A stretch of DNA of 64,000 nt from Agrobacterium genomosp. 13 str. CFBP 6927 (GTDB taxonomy: Bacteria; Pseudomonadota; Alphaproteobacteria; Rhizobiales; Rhizobiaceae): contig LT009756.1 in NCBI GenBank assembly GCA_900012615.1, positions 450,035 to 514,034 on the forward strand. Direction: 5' to 3'. The translations under genes were made by a program, and so were the position numbers. Below, piece after piece: positions 44,054-54,116 of this stretch. Every line of letters begins with the position of its first letter. The first letter of the stretch is position 1. The notes under the pieces are model-generated. The model saw only the letters and a program-made list of their open reading frames with translations. It ran no database searches and was not told the origin of the DNA.

Positions 44054-44704
44054 ATGAGCGCGTCCATTGCACGATATCTCAAGGATTTCGGTGATGCCCA
44101 GCCGGCAGGCGTGGCTTTCGGCGATCCGCTGGCGGATGCCGATGGTGCCTCCGGTTTTGCCGATACGACGATTGGTTTCGACGACTTCGAGACCGTCGAC
44201 GTGGAGAGCGAAAAACAGGCGGCCTATGCCCGTGGTCACCAGGACGCCACCCGCGAAGTCACCGAGAAGATGCAGGCTGAGCGGGAAGAACTGCTGGCCG
44301 CCCACGCGGCTGAGCTTGAGGACCTGCGTTCTGTCTATCTCGAAGAGATCGCCGTTTTCCTGTCCCGCGGCTTGCGTGAGGGTATCGATGCCATCGCCGC
44401 CAGTCTCAGCGAACAGACCGCCAATATTCTCGCGCCGGTTCTGACGGAAGAGCTTTCGCTCAAGGCGGTCTCGGCGCTGGCGGATGTCGTTCGCGCTTCC
44501 ATGCCGGATGGCGAGGCCGTCACGCTTGTTGTGAAAGGCCCGAAAGATTTGTTCGAGCAATTAAAGACGCAGCCGGGCTTTGAAGAAGAGACGATGAAAT
44601 TTACCGAGTCCACGGATATCGACCTTTCCGTCGAGGTGGGTGAAAGCGTGTTCGTCACGCGCATGTCCGCCTGGTCGTCCAGTCTTCGCAAGGTGATGAA
44701 ATGA
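44054..44704 (+). CDS. FliH-like flagellar export protein (candidate)
   Basis: The 216-residue protein begins [14 protein letters not shown], has an acidic stretch, then a helical segment with spaced Ala and Gly ([20 protein letters not shown], a FliH-type stalk pattern), a coiled coil to about residue 115, and a C-terminal domain ([19 protein letters not shown]-like helices, then [20 protein letters not shown]). This layout resembles FliH/YscL, the stator of the FliI ATPase, and no other FliH is present. It overlaps motB by four bases. Identification rests on layout and context, so it is tentative. Confidence 0.65.
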   Translation: MSASIARYLKDFGDAQPAGVAFGDPLADADGASGFADTTIGFDDFETVDVESEKQAAYARGHQDATREVTEKMQAEREELLAAHAAELEDLRSVYLEEIAVFLSRGLREGIDAIAASLSEQTANILAPVLTEELSLKAVSALADVVRASMPDGEAVTLVVKGPKDLFEQLKTQPGFEEETMKFTESTDIDLSVEVGESVFVTRMSAWSSSLRKVMK

Positions 44705-45984
44705 GTGAAGGCGAAAACCACCACCACGGTAAAAACGAGATCATTATCGTCAAACGCCACAAGGGCGGGCACGATGGCGCCCATGGCGGCGCGTGGAAAA
44801 TCGCCTATGCCGATTTCATGACGGCCATGATGGCGTTCTTCCTCGTCATGTGGCTGGTCAACGCCGCGAACGAAGAAACCAAGGCCTCGGTCGCGAGCTA
44901 TTTCAATCCGATCAAGCTGTCCGATGAGAAACCCTCGTCCAAGGGGCTGGAAAAGCCGGTGGACAAGGAAGAGGGCATTCAGAAAAAGGACCAGTCCAAC
45001 ATCCAGGCTGAAAAGGTGACCAAGGGTTCCGCTGCCGCGACGGGTGAGGACCTGACCTCCCAGACTGGCGAACAGTCGAATTTCTCGGAAGCCGACTTCT
45101 TCGAGAACCCCTATTCGGTGCTGGCAGAAATCGCCCAGCAGGTCGGGCAGCAGGCAAATGTCAGCGCCAAGGGCGAGGGTGGCGCTGCCGATTCCGGTCC
45201 GGCGACGGGTGCAAGCGGCGGTGAAGCCTATCGCGATCCCTTTGATCCTGATTTCTGGACACAGCAGGTGAAGATCACCCGCGCCGACCAGCAGCAGAAT
45301 CCGGTCGAGGCTCATCAGTCTGCCGAGAGCAGGCAGGATGCGGCAGCAAAGGACGGCGAAGCGGTTGAGGCCGTTCAGTCACAGACACCGGCAGATAAGG
45401 CGCAGGACGGCAAGCCGATGGAAGTCGCCGCCGTGGTGCCGCAGCAGCGCCCGGATGCCGCTGAGCAGGCAGCACTTGCGAAACCGCAGCCGGAGCAGCA
45501 GCAGGCCAGCGATGCCGAGTGGGAAAAGGCTGACACGCTGCGTGAAGAGATTGAAAAGCAGATATCCGGAATTACCGGCAAGCTCTCCGAAGGCCTGGTG
45601 GTGACGCCGGCCGAAGGCGGATTGCTGCTTACCATTTCCGACCAGACCGAAACGCCGATGTTCAATGTCGGATCGGCCGTGCCCCGGGGGGAATTGGTTC
45701 TGGCCATGGAAAAGATCGGCAAATTGCTTCAGGAGCGGGGCGGCAGCGTGGTGATCCGCGGCCATACCGATGGACGGCAGTTCAAGGGCGAGGCCAATGA
45801 CAATTGGCGGCTTTCGATGGATCGCGCCCATAGTGCCTATTACATGCTGGTTCGCGGTGGCCTATCCGAACAGCGGGTGAAGCAGGTATCGGGTTTTGCG
45901 GACCGCAGATTGCAGGTGCCGACGGATCCTTTGGCGGATGCGAACCGCCGTATCGAAATCCTGCTTGAGGCCGATCGGGGGTGA
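44701..45984 (+). CDS. motB: Flagellar motor stator protein MotB
   Basis: MotB anchors the stator to peptidoglycan and carries the proton-binding aspartate. The 427-residue protein has a His/Lys-rich N-terminus, one membrane helix at about 35-58 with the key Asp in [19 protein letters not shown], a very long Gln/Ala-rich periplasmic linker (about 70-290), and an OmpA-like domain ([20 protein letters not shown] ... [11 protein letters not shown]). The long linker fits rhizobial MotB, which binds MotC. It overlaps its neighbours by four bases on each side. Confidence 0.95.
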   Translation: MSEGENHHHGKNEIIIVKRHKGGHDGAHGGAWKIAYADFMTAMMAFFLVMWLVNAANEETKASVASYFNPIKLSDEKPSSKGLEKPVDKEEGIQKKDQSNIQAEKVTKGSAAATGEDLTSQTGEQSNFSEADFFENPYSVLAEIAQQVGQQANVSAKGEGGAADSGPATGASGGEAYRDPFDPDFWTQQVKITRADQQQNPVEAHQSAESRQDAAAKDGEAVEAVQSQTPADKAQDGKPMEVAAVVPQQRPDAAEQAALAKPQPEQQQASDAEWEKADTLREEIEKQISGITGKLSEGLVVTPAEGGLLLTISDQTETPMFNVGSAVPRGELVLAMEKIGKLLQERGGSVVIRGHTDGRQFKGEANDNWRLSMDRAHSAYYMLVRGGLSEQRVKQVSGFADRRLQVPTDPLADANRRIEILLEADRG

Positions 45985-47258
45985 GCGTGAACAGATCCTC
46001 GAAACGCTGGCTTTTTCTTGCAGCGACGCTTTGCGGTCTCGGTGGCGAGCCGATCAAGGCGTTTTCGCAATCGCAAGACAATCTCATGCCCTATGCCATG
46101 TTGCGCTCCCTGCAATTCGTGCAGGATTCAGTCGCCATGGGAGACCATTCGGCCACCGAGATGCAGCGCTTCCTGCTCCAGACCATCGACGAACGGTTGA
46201 AGAGCGCTCCCCCGGCGATTTTCAAGGATCCGCGCAATGTTGATGCGGCGCTTATCTATGCGATGAGCGGTGGCAATCCGGCGACGCTCGAATTGCTGGT
46301 CGCGCGCGATGTGGACGGCAATTTCGACAGCCGCGTGGCCGATATCCTGCGTAAATATCTCTCCGGCAAGGGGACGCTGGTGGCGCAGAGCATCGCCGCC
46401 ATGGTGCCCGAATATCGCGGCACACGGATTGGCGCCTATCTGGCGTTGATTGGCGGCAATGTGACGATCCCGCGCGATCCGCTGGCTGCCCTCGGTTTCT
46501 ACGACATAGCCCGGCTCGAAGCGCCCGGCACCATCGTGGAGGAGGCCGCGCTCCGCCGCTCGCTGGCGATTGCCGTTGAAGACGGCGACGCGGGGCGGGG
46601 CGTCGACTATGCGCAGCGTTATGCGCGGCGGTTCCTGCATTCGCCCTATGCCAGCCAGTTTGCCGATCTCCTGGTCTCGCTCGTGGTCAAGCGCGCCGAT
46701 TCCATCGGCGAAGAGGCGATACAGGAAACATTCGCCATGATGGACACGGAGAGGCAGAAGGAGGCCTATCTGCGTCTTTCGCGCCTTGCGGCGATCAGCG
46801 GCAAGGATTCGCTGGCGCGCATGGCGGCACTGAAGGTCAAAGGCCTCTCGCCTGCCATGCCGGACCAGCCGGAAGTGCAGGCAAATCTCTATGAAAGCCT
46901 CTCCAATATCGGCACGCCTGACGTGGTGAGCGCGATCGAGACAATCGGACAAATTCCCGAAGCGCAGCTTTCTGATCGTGACAAAGCCCTGCTGGGGGCG
47001 GCAAGGGCAATCGCCGAACAGGTGGTTCGTCCACCCTCCGTGCAGCCGGGTACGGATGCGGGGGTTACGGCAGGAGCGGGTACCGGGCACGATGCGCCGT
47101 CAAAAGAGGCGGCCAGTGCCGAGGCGAAGAGCATATGGCGGGTTGAAACCCATAAGGCTGATGATGAGGGCGAGAACGTCCGGCAACTCGTAACGAGCGG
47201 TCGCAGCAAGCTCGATGAAATCGACAGCCTTTTAAAGAAAGGCGAGGGGGCACCATGA
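45981..47258 (+). CDS. motC: Periplasmic motility protein MotC
   Basis: MotC is a rhizobial periplasmic protein that binds MotB and is needed for rotation. The 425-residue protein starts at GTG 45981 with a signal peptide (about 1-29, [20 protein letters not shown]). The mature part is helical and rich in repeat-like units, with a Gly/Ala-rich break near 358-380 and a charged C-terminus. Its chaperone MotE is encoded at 28921. It overlaps motB and fliK by four bases. Confidence 0.9.
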   Translation: MSVNRSSKRWLFLAATLCGLGGEPIKAFSQSQDNLMPYAMLRSLQFVQDSVAMGDHSATEMQRFLLQTIDERLKSAPPAIFKDPRNVDAALIYAMSGGNPATLELLVARDVDGNFDSRVADILRKYLSGKGTLVAQSIAAMVPEYRGTRIGAYLALIGGNVTIPRDPLAALGFYDIARLEAPGTIVEEAALRRSLAIAVEDGDAGRGVDYAQRYARRFLHSPYASQFADLLVSLVVKRADSIGEEAIQETFAMMDTERQKEAYLRLSRLAAISGKDSLARMAALKVKGLSPAMPDQPEVQANLYESLSNIGTPDVVSAIETIGQIPEAQLSDRDKALLGAARAIAEQVVRPPSVQPGTDAGVTAGAGTGHDAPSKEAASAEAKSIWRVETHKADDEGENVRQLVTSGRSKLDEIDSLLKKGEGAP

Positions 47259-48607
47259 TCGACGCAACCATCAACGCGATAGTGAATGCACCGCAGGCCG
47301 ATCCACGCGCCGGCAGCGCCGGTCCGCGCGATGACGCCAGGGGCGGCAGTTTCGGCGAGGCACTTTCCACGGTTCGGGACGATCGGCCACCCCATTCGCG
47401 GCAGCACCAGGAGGCGGGTTCGGCTGAAGAGCAGCAGGCGCAAGCTGGCGGTGAGGCGGAAAAGATGGATGTCCCGGTCAAACGACAGGCAAATTTTCTG
47501 AATGTTATCGTCAACGAGCATGCTGGAGAAGGCCATGCCCAGGAGACGGCGGCGGAGTTTCACAATGCGATGAAAACCGCCCGCACATCGCCTGAAAACG
47601 GCAAGGCGGGCAAGAAGCTCAAGGATGATGCCGACAGCGACGCCGAGACGACGGCAGATGTGCTCGATCCGAAGCTCGCTGAGCTGAAGATGATTGTGGC
47701 CAATGCCGGCGATATCGCGACGGCGAAGACGCCGCTTGAGGAAATAGCGCAGGCCATTGCCGGCAAGGCAGATGCGGTCAAGTCGGACAAGGCCGATGTG
47801 CCCCGGGGAAAAACGGAGCCTTCTCTCAAGGACATGCACACGGGCATGGAACCGGCCGGAAACGACGCCGGCTCAGGTGCGGACAACGGCAGCGATGCCT
47901 CGGCATTCCGCTTTTCCTCGCCGCGATCCGGTGCGGCCCGCGGGCTCGATATGAGCACGGTGCAGCGCGACGGCCGTGTTGAGTTCGATACCCGGGAAAG
48001 TACCGGAAAGGCGACCGATACAATAACGGTTCTCGATTCACGGCGGTTCATCGGTCTGGCGCCGTCGACCAACGCATCGGCCCTGACCGGCCTCATCGCC
48101 AACGACCCCGAATGGGTCAGCGCCATGCAACCCGGTTCGTCGCTCTCCAACGCAGCGGCGCAGAGCAGCACTGGCAAGGTCGTGCATACGCTGAAGCTGC
48201 ACATGACGCCGATCGAGCTTGGATCGGTGACGATGTCGCTGCGTCTCGCCGGTGATGAGCTCGCCGTTCACATGACGGTGGAGAGCGTTGCGGCCTATAA
48301 AAAGCTCCAGGAAGACAGCAAGAGCATCCTTGATGGTCTCAAGGCGCAGGGTCTGACGGTCGATAACATCACCATCAGCATCGCTTCTTCCGACAAGAGT
48401 GACCAAACGGGCACACAGGGCAACAATCAACAAAATCAGCAGGCGCAGCAGCAGGGCCAGCAGGCCGCGGCGGGGCGCAACCGTGACGAGTCCGGCGCAC
48501 GGGACGGCCGACAGGGCAATGGTGAGAATTTGGGGGTGCATAATGAAGGCATGGATAGCGCTCTTGGCTCTGCCCGTTCTTCTGCTGACAATGGCGTCTA
48601 CCTCTGA
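47255..48607 (+). CDS. fliK: Flagellar hook-length control protein FliK (formerly MotD)
   Basis: FliK measures the hook and triggers the FlhB switch. The 450-residue protein is mostly low-complexity (Ala, Asp, Lys, Gly) for the first 300 residues, then has the Flg_hook domain (VHTLKLHMTPIELGSVTMSL ... GLTVDNITISI, about 310-380), and a Gln-rich tail. In Sinorhizobium the gene at this place was named motD and later shown to be fliK. The end overlaps the next gene by 65 bases. Confidence 0.88.
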   Translation: MIDATINAIVNAPQADPRAGSAGPRDDARGGSFGEALSTVRDDRPPHSRQHQEAGSAEEQQAQAGGEAEKMDVPVKRQANFLNVIVNEHAGEGHAQETAAEFHNAMKTARTSPENGKAGKKLKDDADSDAETTADVLDPKLAELKMIVANAGDIATAKTPLEEIAQAIAGKADAVKSDKADVPRGKTEPSLKDMHTGMEPAGNDAGSGADNGSDASAFRFSSPRSGAARGLDMSTVQRDGRVEFDTRESTGKATDTITVLDSRRFIGLAPSTNASALTGLIANDPEWVSAMQPGSSLSNAAAQSSTGKVVHTLKLHMTPIELGSVTMSLRLAGDELAVHMTVESVAAYKKLQEDSKSILDGLKAQGLTVDNITISIASSDKSDQTGTQGNNQQNQQAQQQGQQAAAGRNRDESGARDGRQGNGENLGVHNEGMDSALGSARSSADNGVYL

Positions 48608-49121
48608 AAACGCCTCGGCTTCGGCAACATCAGGCGTGTGTGAAAGGGAGATCCAGTCCGCTGCCCGCAAATATGGGGTGCCGGAGGGAATTCTCTATTC
48701 CGTCGGACTGACCGAGACGGGCCGCAAGGGGCGGCTCGACCCCAATGCCATGAATATCGAGGGAAAACCGGTATTTGCCGCCTCCACCGAGGAGGCATTG
48801 ACCACTTTCGAGGCGGCAAAACGCAACGGCGCCAAGCTGATCGACCTCGGCTGCATGCAGATAAACCATTATTTCCATGGCGAAAACTTCACATCCGCGC
48901 GCGAAATGTTCGATCCGCGCCGCAATGTCGAATATGCCGCCATGTTCCTGCGCAATCTCCATAACAGGCATGAAACCTGGACCATGGCGGTCGCCCGCTA
49001 TCACGCCGGCCCCAACAATGACCCGGCCCAGAAGAAATATGTCTGCCGGGTCATCGCCAATCTGGTGGCGACGGGCTACGGAAAATGGACTGCCAACGCG
49101 AAAAACTTCTGCGATGGTTAG
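48543..49121 (+). CDS. Lytic transglycosylase of the flagellar region
   Basis: This periplasmic enzyme should open peptidoglycan for rod growth. The 192-residue protein has a signal peptide (LLALPVLLLTMAST, cleavage near residue 26) and a lysozyme-like domain: IQSAARKYGVPEGILYSVGL with the catalytic Glu in the following TETGRKG, the LGCMQINHYFHG block, and AVARYHAGPNN. ATG 48543 follows GGGGG; a longer frame from 48399 lies wholly inside fliK. FlgJ in this window has no muramidase domain, so this protein probably supplies that activity, like SltF of Rhodobacter. Confidence 0.88.
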   Translation: MKAWIALLALPVLLLTMASTSENASASATSGVCEREIQSAARKYGVPEGILYSVGLTETGRKGRLDPNAMNIEGKPVFAASTEEALTTFEAAKRNGAKLIDLGCMQINHYFHGENFTSAREMFDPRRNVEYAAMFLRNLHNRHETWTMAVARYHAGPNNDPAQKKYVCRVIANLVATGYGKWTANAKNFCDG

Positions 49122-49184
49122 CAATCTTTAGTTGTGCAAGCGCGCCTGAGACTCGCAATTTTAAATGTGGCGATAGATTGATTG

Positions 49185-49210
49185 AAAAAAGGCGCTTCAA
49201 GCGATTTTTT
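49185..49210 (+). terminator. Rho-independent terminator after the motB operon
   Basis: Six A (49185-49190), CGCT (49193-49196), a three-base loop, AGCG (49200-49203) and six T (49205-49210) form a hairpin ending in a T run, 63 bases after the transglycosylase stop. Confidence 0.7.
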
Positions 49211-49402
49211 CGGAATTTTGAAATTTTTACACAAAAATTTTGTACCGTATATGGTTAACAACCACTATATGTAGATCAAATCGGCACAAAATAGTTAATC
49301 AATTATTAATAACTATCGATGATTTCCTACAGTTGTCGCTGAATCCTCCGATTCGTACCAATGCCACATTGGAAAATACCACAGTGATTCGGAGGCGGAC
49401 GA
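49211..49402 (+). promoter_or_regulatory. rem promoter region with inverted repeats
   Basis: This is one of the most AT-rich stretches of the window. It has a perfect palindrome AAATTTTT-acac-AAAAATTT at 49221-49240 and a near-perfect inverted repeat ATAGTTAAT (49291-49299) / ATTAATAACTAT (49305-49316). Both lie upstream of rem, a known target of VisNR in relatives, so one may be the VisNR site; this is inference. AGTGATTCGGAGGCGG before the ATG gives a good ribosome-binding site. Confidence 0.5.
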
Positions 49403-50074
49403 ATGATCGTAGTGGTTGATGAGCGCGAGCTCGTTAAAGACGGCTATACATCTCTATTTGGGCGTGAGGGCATCCCCTCGACCGGTTTCGATCCGGTCGA
49501 ATTCGGGGAATGGGTCTCAACGGCGGCGGACAGCGATCTTGCGGCCGTGGAGGCCTTCCTGATCGGTCAGGGCGACCGGAGCTTTTCATTGCCGAAGGCG
49601 ATCAGGGATCGCACGACGGCGCCGGTGATCGCGGTGAGCGACCAGCCCTCGCTGGAATCGACGCTTGCGCTGTTCGACAGCGGCGTCGACGATGTCGTGC
49701 GCAAGCCGGTTCATCCCCGTGAAATCCTCGCACGTGCGGCGGCGATCCGTCGCCGGCTGCAGGTCATTTCGAACTTCACCGATGCGGGACCGATCCGGGT
49801 TTTCTCCGACGGCCGTGATCCGGAAGTCGGTGGTGAGGTATTTCCCCTGCCGCGCCGCGAGCGTCGCATCCTTGAATATTTGATTGCCAATCGCGGACGC
49901 CGCGTTTCCAAGGCGCAGATTTTCAACGCGATCTACGGCATCTTTGATGATGACGTTGAAGAAAATGTCGTCGAAAGCCACATCAGCAAGCTGCGCAAGA
50001 AACTGCGCAAGAAGCTCGGCTACGATCCTGTCGATTCCAAGCGTTTCCTTGGCTACAGCATTGATTGGCAATGA
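49403..50074 (+). CDS. rem: OmpR-type motility regulator Rem
   Basis: Rem is the middle-tier activator of rhizobial flagellar genes, switched on by VisNR. The 223-residue protein has an N-terminal receiver-like domain (1-120) and a C-terminal winged helix (about 130-223, with [20 protein letters not shown] and [17 protein letters not shown]). The receiver keeps D6-E7 and K101 (RKPVHP), but the stretch where the phospho-acceptor Asp is expected reads [11 protein letters not shown], with no Asp at the strand end. It may therefore work without phosphorylation. No kinase gene is adjacent. Confidence 0.92.
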   Translation: MIVVVDERELVKDGYTSLFGREGIPSTGFDPVEFGEWVSTAADSDLAAVEAFLIGQGDRSFSLPKAIRDRTTAPVIAVSDQPSLESTLALFDSGVDDVVRKPVHPREILARAAAIRRRLQVISNFTDAGPIRVFSDGRDPEVGGEVFPLPRRERRILEYLIANRGRRVSKAQIFNAIYGIFDDDVEENVVESHISKLRKKLRKKLGYDPVDSKRFLGYSIDWQ

Positions 50075-50178
50075 TCTTCATTGACCCGCGTGGTCTTTTT
50101 CAAACGCGGTATTTCAGACAGCTTCACGCAAGCCAAACGCTTTACCTTCTCCCTGAAGATGACCACGAGGGTTTTTGA

Positions 50179-51474
50179 ATGAGTATTTTCGGCACTATGC
50201 GAACCGGTGTGTCCGGCATGAATGCGCAGGCGAACAAGCTGGGAACCGTTGGCGACAACATCGCCAATGCAAGCACCACCGGCTACAAACGCGCATCGAC
50301 GTCGTTCTCTTCGCTCGTCCTGCCCTCCTCGTCGGGCAGCTATGCGTCGGGCGGCGTGCAGTCCAACGTTCGCTACAGCATTTCGGAGCAGGGCAACCTC
50401 TCCTACACCACCTCGAGCACCGACCTTGCCGTTCAGGGCAACGGCTTCTTCGTGGTTCAGGATGGTGCCGGCACGCCTTATCTGACAAGAGCCGGCTCTT
50501 TCCAGAAGAACTCGGAAGGGTATCTGGAGAATGCAGCGGGTTTCCTGCTGATGGGTTACCCCTATGGTACCAACCCGCCGGCAGCGGTCGTCAACGGATT
50601 TACTGGCCTTGAGGCCATCAACATCAATGACTTCGGCCTGACGGCATCTCCTTCCACGCAAGGCAGCTTCCCGGCCAACCTCAATCGTGACGAAGCGATT
50701 GTTGCAGCGGGCTCGCGTCCGAGCGACAACGTCGCCACCTCCAAGGTTGGCGCCAAGACCTCGCTCACGGCGTTCGACAGCGGTGGCGCCAAGGTTCTCT
50801 ACGACTTCTATTACACGCGTATCGACAATGATGCTTCCGGCAATCCCCAGTGGGAAGTGAGCGTCTATCGTCAGGATCAGTCGACCGATGGCGGGTTCCC
50901 GTATACGGCAACTGCCCCTGCAACGCTCGTAAAGGAGACGGTGACGCTGGCCTTCGATCCGGCCACGAACAAGCTCACGACGGCGTCGCCCAAGGCTATC
51001 ACGATCAATGACGACAACAGCGGCGTGGCGCAGGCGATCGAGATCGACCTGTCGCAGATGACGCAGTTCTCGTCGAAGTTCACGCCCGGCACCGCGGTTC
51101 TGAACGGTAACGGTCCGAGCCAGATCAAGGACGTCGAAATCGGTAAGGACGGCCTGGTGACGGCGGTTTATCAGGATGGCGGCCGTCGCAACATCTACCA
51201 GCTGGCGCTGGCAACGGTGCCGAGCGTCGACAATCTGAGCCCGCAAAACGGCAACGTCTATCTGCCGAGCAACGAATCGGGTGTCGTTACCATCGGCTTC
51301 GCGCAGACGGGCAGCTTCGGCTACATCCAGAAGGGCGCGCTCGAAGGCTCGAACGTCGATATCGCCAGCGAACTCACCGACATGATTGAATCTCAGCGAA
51401 TCTATACTGCGAATTCGAAAGTCTTCCAGACCGGATCGGATTTGATGGATGTCCTGATCAATCTGAAGAGATAA
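50179..51474 (+). CDS. flgE: Flagellar hook protein FlgE
   Basis: FlgE builds the hook. The 431-residue protein has the axial N-terminus (MRTGVSGMNAQANKLGTVGD, NIANASTTGYKRASTSFSSL), a variable middle, and the C-terminal GALEGSNVDIASELTDMIES and QRIYTANSKVFQTGSDLMDV. It lies 104 bases after rem, so it may share the rem promoter or have its own. flgK follows after 22 bases. Confidence 0.96.
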   Translation: MSIFGTMRTGVSGMNAQANKLGTVGDNIANASTTGYKRASTSFSSLVLPSSSGSYASGGVQSNVRYSISEQGNLSYTTSSTDLAVQGNGFFVVQDGAGTPYLTRAGSFQKNSEGYLENAAGFLLMGYPYGTNPPAAVVNGFTGLEAININDFGLTASPSTQGSFPANLNRDEAIVAAGSRPSDNVATSKVGAKTSLTAFDSGGAKVLYDFYYTRIDNDASGNPQWEVSVYRQDQSTDGGFPYTATAPATLVKETVTLAFDPATNKLTTASPKAITINDDNSGVAQAIEIDLSQMTQFSSKFTPGTAVLNGNGPSQIKDVEIGKDGLVTAVYQDGGRRNIYQLALATVPSVDNLSPQNGNVYLPSNESGVVTIGFAQTGSFGYIQKGALEGSNVDIASELTDMIESQRIYTANSKVFQTGSDLMDVLINLKR

Positions 51475-51496
51475 GAATTCTCACGAGGACAAATGA

Positions 51497-52975
51497 ATGT
51501 CGCTCACGTCAGCAATGAATACTGCGCAGTCGATTTTCAATAATACAGGTAAGCAGACTGACGTTACTTCGAAAAACATTGCCAATGTCGGTAATGCGAA
51601 CTACGTCAAGCGAACCGCCATTCTCGGCACGACCATGGCTGGAGCGAGTATCGTCTCCAACGGTCGTGCCCAGAATGATAGCCTTCTCAGGCAGACCATC
51701 TCCAGCGCGTCGCTTGCTTCCGGTCAGAGCACCGTTCTGACCGGTCTCCAGGAGATGAAGAGCCTTTTCGGCGGCAATGATTATGAAAGCTCGCCGGCAA
51801 CCTACATGAAGGAATTGCTGAAGAGCCTTGACGGTTACGCCGCCAAGCCGAGCGATGCTGCACTGGCCGCAACGGCAGTGACTGCGGCCAGCGACGTTGC
51901 CAATTCCCTGAATACGGCCTCTGCCGAACTGCAGGCCATGCGGCTTCGTGCCGACAAGGAAATTTCCCTCCAGGTCGACAAGCTGAACGGCCTTCTCACG
52001 AAATTCGAAGAGGCCAATAACGAGGTCAAGGCGCAGACCGCGATCGGCGGCGATCCGAGCGATGCGCTTGATCAGCGCGAGACGCTGCTGAAGGATATTT
52101 CCTCCATCATCGGGATCAATGTCGTCAGTCGTGAAAACAACGATGTGGCTCTTTACACGACGGAAGGCGCAACGCTGTTCGAGGTCGTGCCGCGCAAGGT
52201 GACCTTCAAGGCGCAGCCCGGTTATGATGCGACAACCACCGGCAATGCGATTTATGTCGATGGCGTGGCCCTCAAGGCAGGCAGCGGCAGCAATTCGACG
52301 GCGGCAGGTTCGCTTCAGGGCCTGATGCAGGTGCGCGACGACCTGGCGCCGACGATGCAAAGCCAGCTCGACGAAATCGCGCGCGGCCTGATCACCATGT
52401 TTGCGGAAAAGCCTGCGGATCCGGCAAGCGGTCTGCCGAACATGCCGGGTCTGTTCACCTATGGCTCACCGGCGGCAACCACCATTCCGGCGGCCGGCGT
52501 TGTCTCTCCCGGGCTCGCAGCCAGCATTACCGTCAACCCGGCGTTAATTATTTCCAAAGGTGGCAACCCGGAATTGTTGCGTGATGGCGGCATCAACGGT
52601 ACCGCTTATGTGATCAATACCACAGCGACGGGCGGAACAGGCTTTTCCACCCTGATACGCAGCTATGTGACCGCATTCGACGCGCCCATGAGTTTTGACG
52701 CGTCGACACGTATCGATACGAATACCAGCATCCTGAAATACGGCACCAACTCCATGGGTTGGCTCGAACAGGAACGCTCCGGCGCAACGTCGGCAAACGA
52801 GGCGAAGAGCGCGCTCTACGAGCGCTCCGCCGCTTCCTATTCGAACAACACCGCCGTCAGCCTGGATGAGGAGCTTTCGCTGCTCATGGACATCGAGCAG
52901 TCCTACAAGGCGGCTACGAAGCTGGTGACCACCATCGATGAAATGCTCAAGTCGCTGATGGATATGGTGAGGTAA
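51497..52975 (+). CDS. flgK: Hook-filament junction protein FlgK
   Basis: FlgK (HAP1) is the first junction protein between hook and filament. The 492-residue protein has the axial N-terminus (ALNTAQSIFNNTGKQTDVTS-like, KNIANVGNANYVKR) and the C-terminal motif AVSLDEELSLLMDIEQSYKA followed by ATKLVTTIDEMLKSLMDMVR. It lies three bases before flgL. The length is shorter than enterobacterial FlgK, as is common in alphaproteobacteria. Confidence 0.95.
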   Translation: MSLTSAMNTAQSIFNNTGKQTDVTSKNIANVGNANYVKRTAILGTTMAGASIVSNGRAQNDSLLRQTISSASLASGQSTVLTGLQEMKSLFGGNDYESSPATYMKELLKSLDGYAAKPSDAALAATAVTAASDVANSLNTASAELQAMRLRADKEISLQVDKLNGLLTKFEEANNEVKAQTAIGGDPSDALDQRETLLKDISSIIGINVVSRENNDVALYTTEGATLFEVVPRKVTFKAQPGYDATTTGNAIYVDGVALKAGSGSNSTAAGSLQGLMQVRDDLAPTMQSQLDEIARGLITMFAEKPADPASGLPNMPGLFTYGSPAATTIPAAGVVSPGLAASITVNPALIISKGGNPELLRDGGINGTAYVINTTATGGTGFSTLIRSYVTAFDAPMSFDASTRIDTNTSILKYGTNSMGWLEQERSGATSANEAKSALYERSAASYSNNTAVSLDEELSLLMDIEQSYKAATKLVTTIDEMLKSLMDMVR

Positions 52976-52978
52976 CAG

Positions 52979-54082
52979 ATGAAAACGTCCTTCATTTCAT
53001 CGCTGGCGATGCAGAACAGCATGCGCAGCACCATCCTGAAGGCTCAGCTTGAGATGACCAATCTCAACACCGAGCTGACGACCGGCAAACACGCGGATAT
53101 TGGCGCCACGCTCGGTGCCAATACGGCCCGCAGTCTCGATCTCAATCGCGATATTGACCGCATCACCTCGCTTGTCAGCGTCAATTCCATCGCCACACAA
53201 CGCCTCAAATCGTCCCAGACGGCACTTGATGGCATGGCGAAGGCGGCGCAGGAAATCCAGAAGGTTCTTGTTCCCAATACGAGCAGTGAAGCGCCGACGC
53301 TGACGACGGTTGCCAAAACCATCTCGAATGCGTTCAACAATTTTACCAGCTTCGCAAACACGGCGGTCAATGGCGAGTTTCTGTTTTCCGGCATCAATAC
53401 GGATGTGAAGCCGGTTGACGACTACTTCGCCGAAGGCTCGACGCTGAAGGCAGCCTATGAGGTGGAACTGAACGCATTCATGGCGGCGCAGACGCCCCCG
53501 GTCGGCAATGTCGAGAGCCTGTCAAAAGATCAGGCCGCGGCGTTCATGACCCATATTGAAGGTGTGTTCAACGGCACCACGACCGTGACGAACCCGCCGC
53601 ACGCCGACCTGACGGCTGGCCAGAACTACGATTTCTGGACGACCTACGGTTCCAAGGCGAGCGACACGAACATGACGAGCCGCATCAGCCAGAACGAGGT
53701 GGTCGAGACATCGACCAACAGCAATTCCCAGGGCATGCGTTATTTCGCGATGACGGCCATGACGGCGATGACCTTCCTCGACGAAAAGGTCAGTAGCGAC
53801 GTTCGTGAAATGGTGGCGACCAAGTCGGTGACCAATATCGGCACTGCCATCAGCGGCCTGAACCAGCAGCAGAGCCAGCTTGGCCTTTCCGAAAGCCGTG
53901 TTTCGAAAGCCAATGATTCACTGGCCGCGCAGAAAAAGATCATCGAAACCCATCTGCTGGATATCGAGGGGATCGATACCTACGAGGCGAAGACCCGTCT
54001 CGATCTACTCCAGCAGCAGATTGAAATCGCATACAGTCTCACGTCGCGTCTGCAAAAAATGAGTCTGGTGAACTACCTCTGA
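52979..54082 (+). CDS. flgL: Hook-filament junction protein FlgL
   Basis: FlgL (HAP3) is the second junction protein and resembles flagellin. The 367-residue protein has an N-terminal flagellin-like helix (SLAMQNSMRSTILKAQLEMT, NLNTELTTGKHADIG), the middle LFSGINTDVKPVDDYF block typical of FlgL, and a C-terminal helix (YEAKTRLDLLQQQIEIAYSL). The gene lies between flgK and flaF. Confidence 0.94.
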   Translation: MKTSFISSLAMQNSMRSTILKAQLEMTNLNTELTTGKHADIGATLGANTARSLDLNRDIDRITSLVSVNSIATQRLKSSQTALDGMAKAAQEIQKVLVPNTSSEAPTLTTVAKTISNAFNNFTSFANTAVNGEFLFSGINTDVKPVDDYFAEGSTLKAAYEVELNAFMAAQTPPVGNVESLSKDQAAAFMTHIEGVFNGTTTVTNPPHADLTAGQNYDFWTTYGSKASDTNMTSRISQNEVVETSTNSNSQGMRYFAMTAMTAMTFLDEKVSSDVREMVATKSVTNIGTAISGLNQQQSQLGLSESRVSKANDSLAAQKKIIETHLLDIEGIDTYEAKTRLDLLQQQIEIAYSLTSRLQKMSLVNYL

Positions 54083-54116
54083 TGAACAGAGGTGGCGGCA
54101 GATAAAGGATACATGA

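Noticed and set aside
48399-48542. Upstream extension of the transglycosylase gene
   Set aside because: Arg-rich shadow of fliK; the signal peptide starts at ATG 48543 with a good ribosome-binding site.
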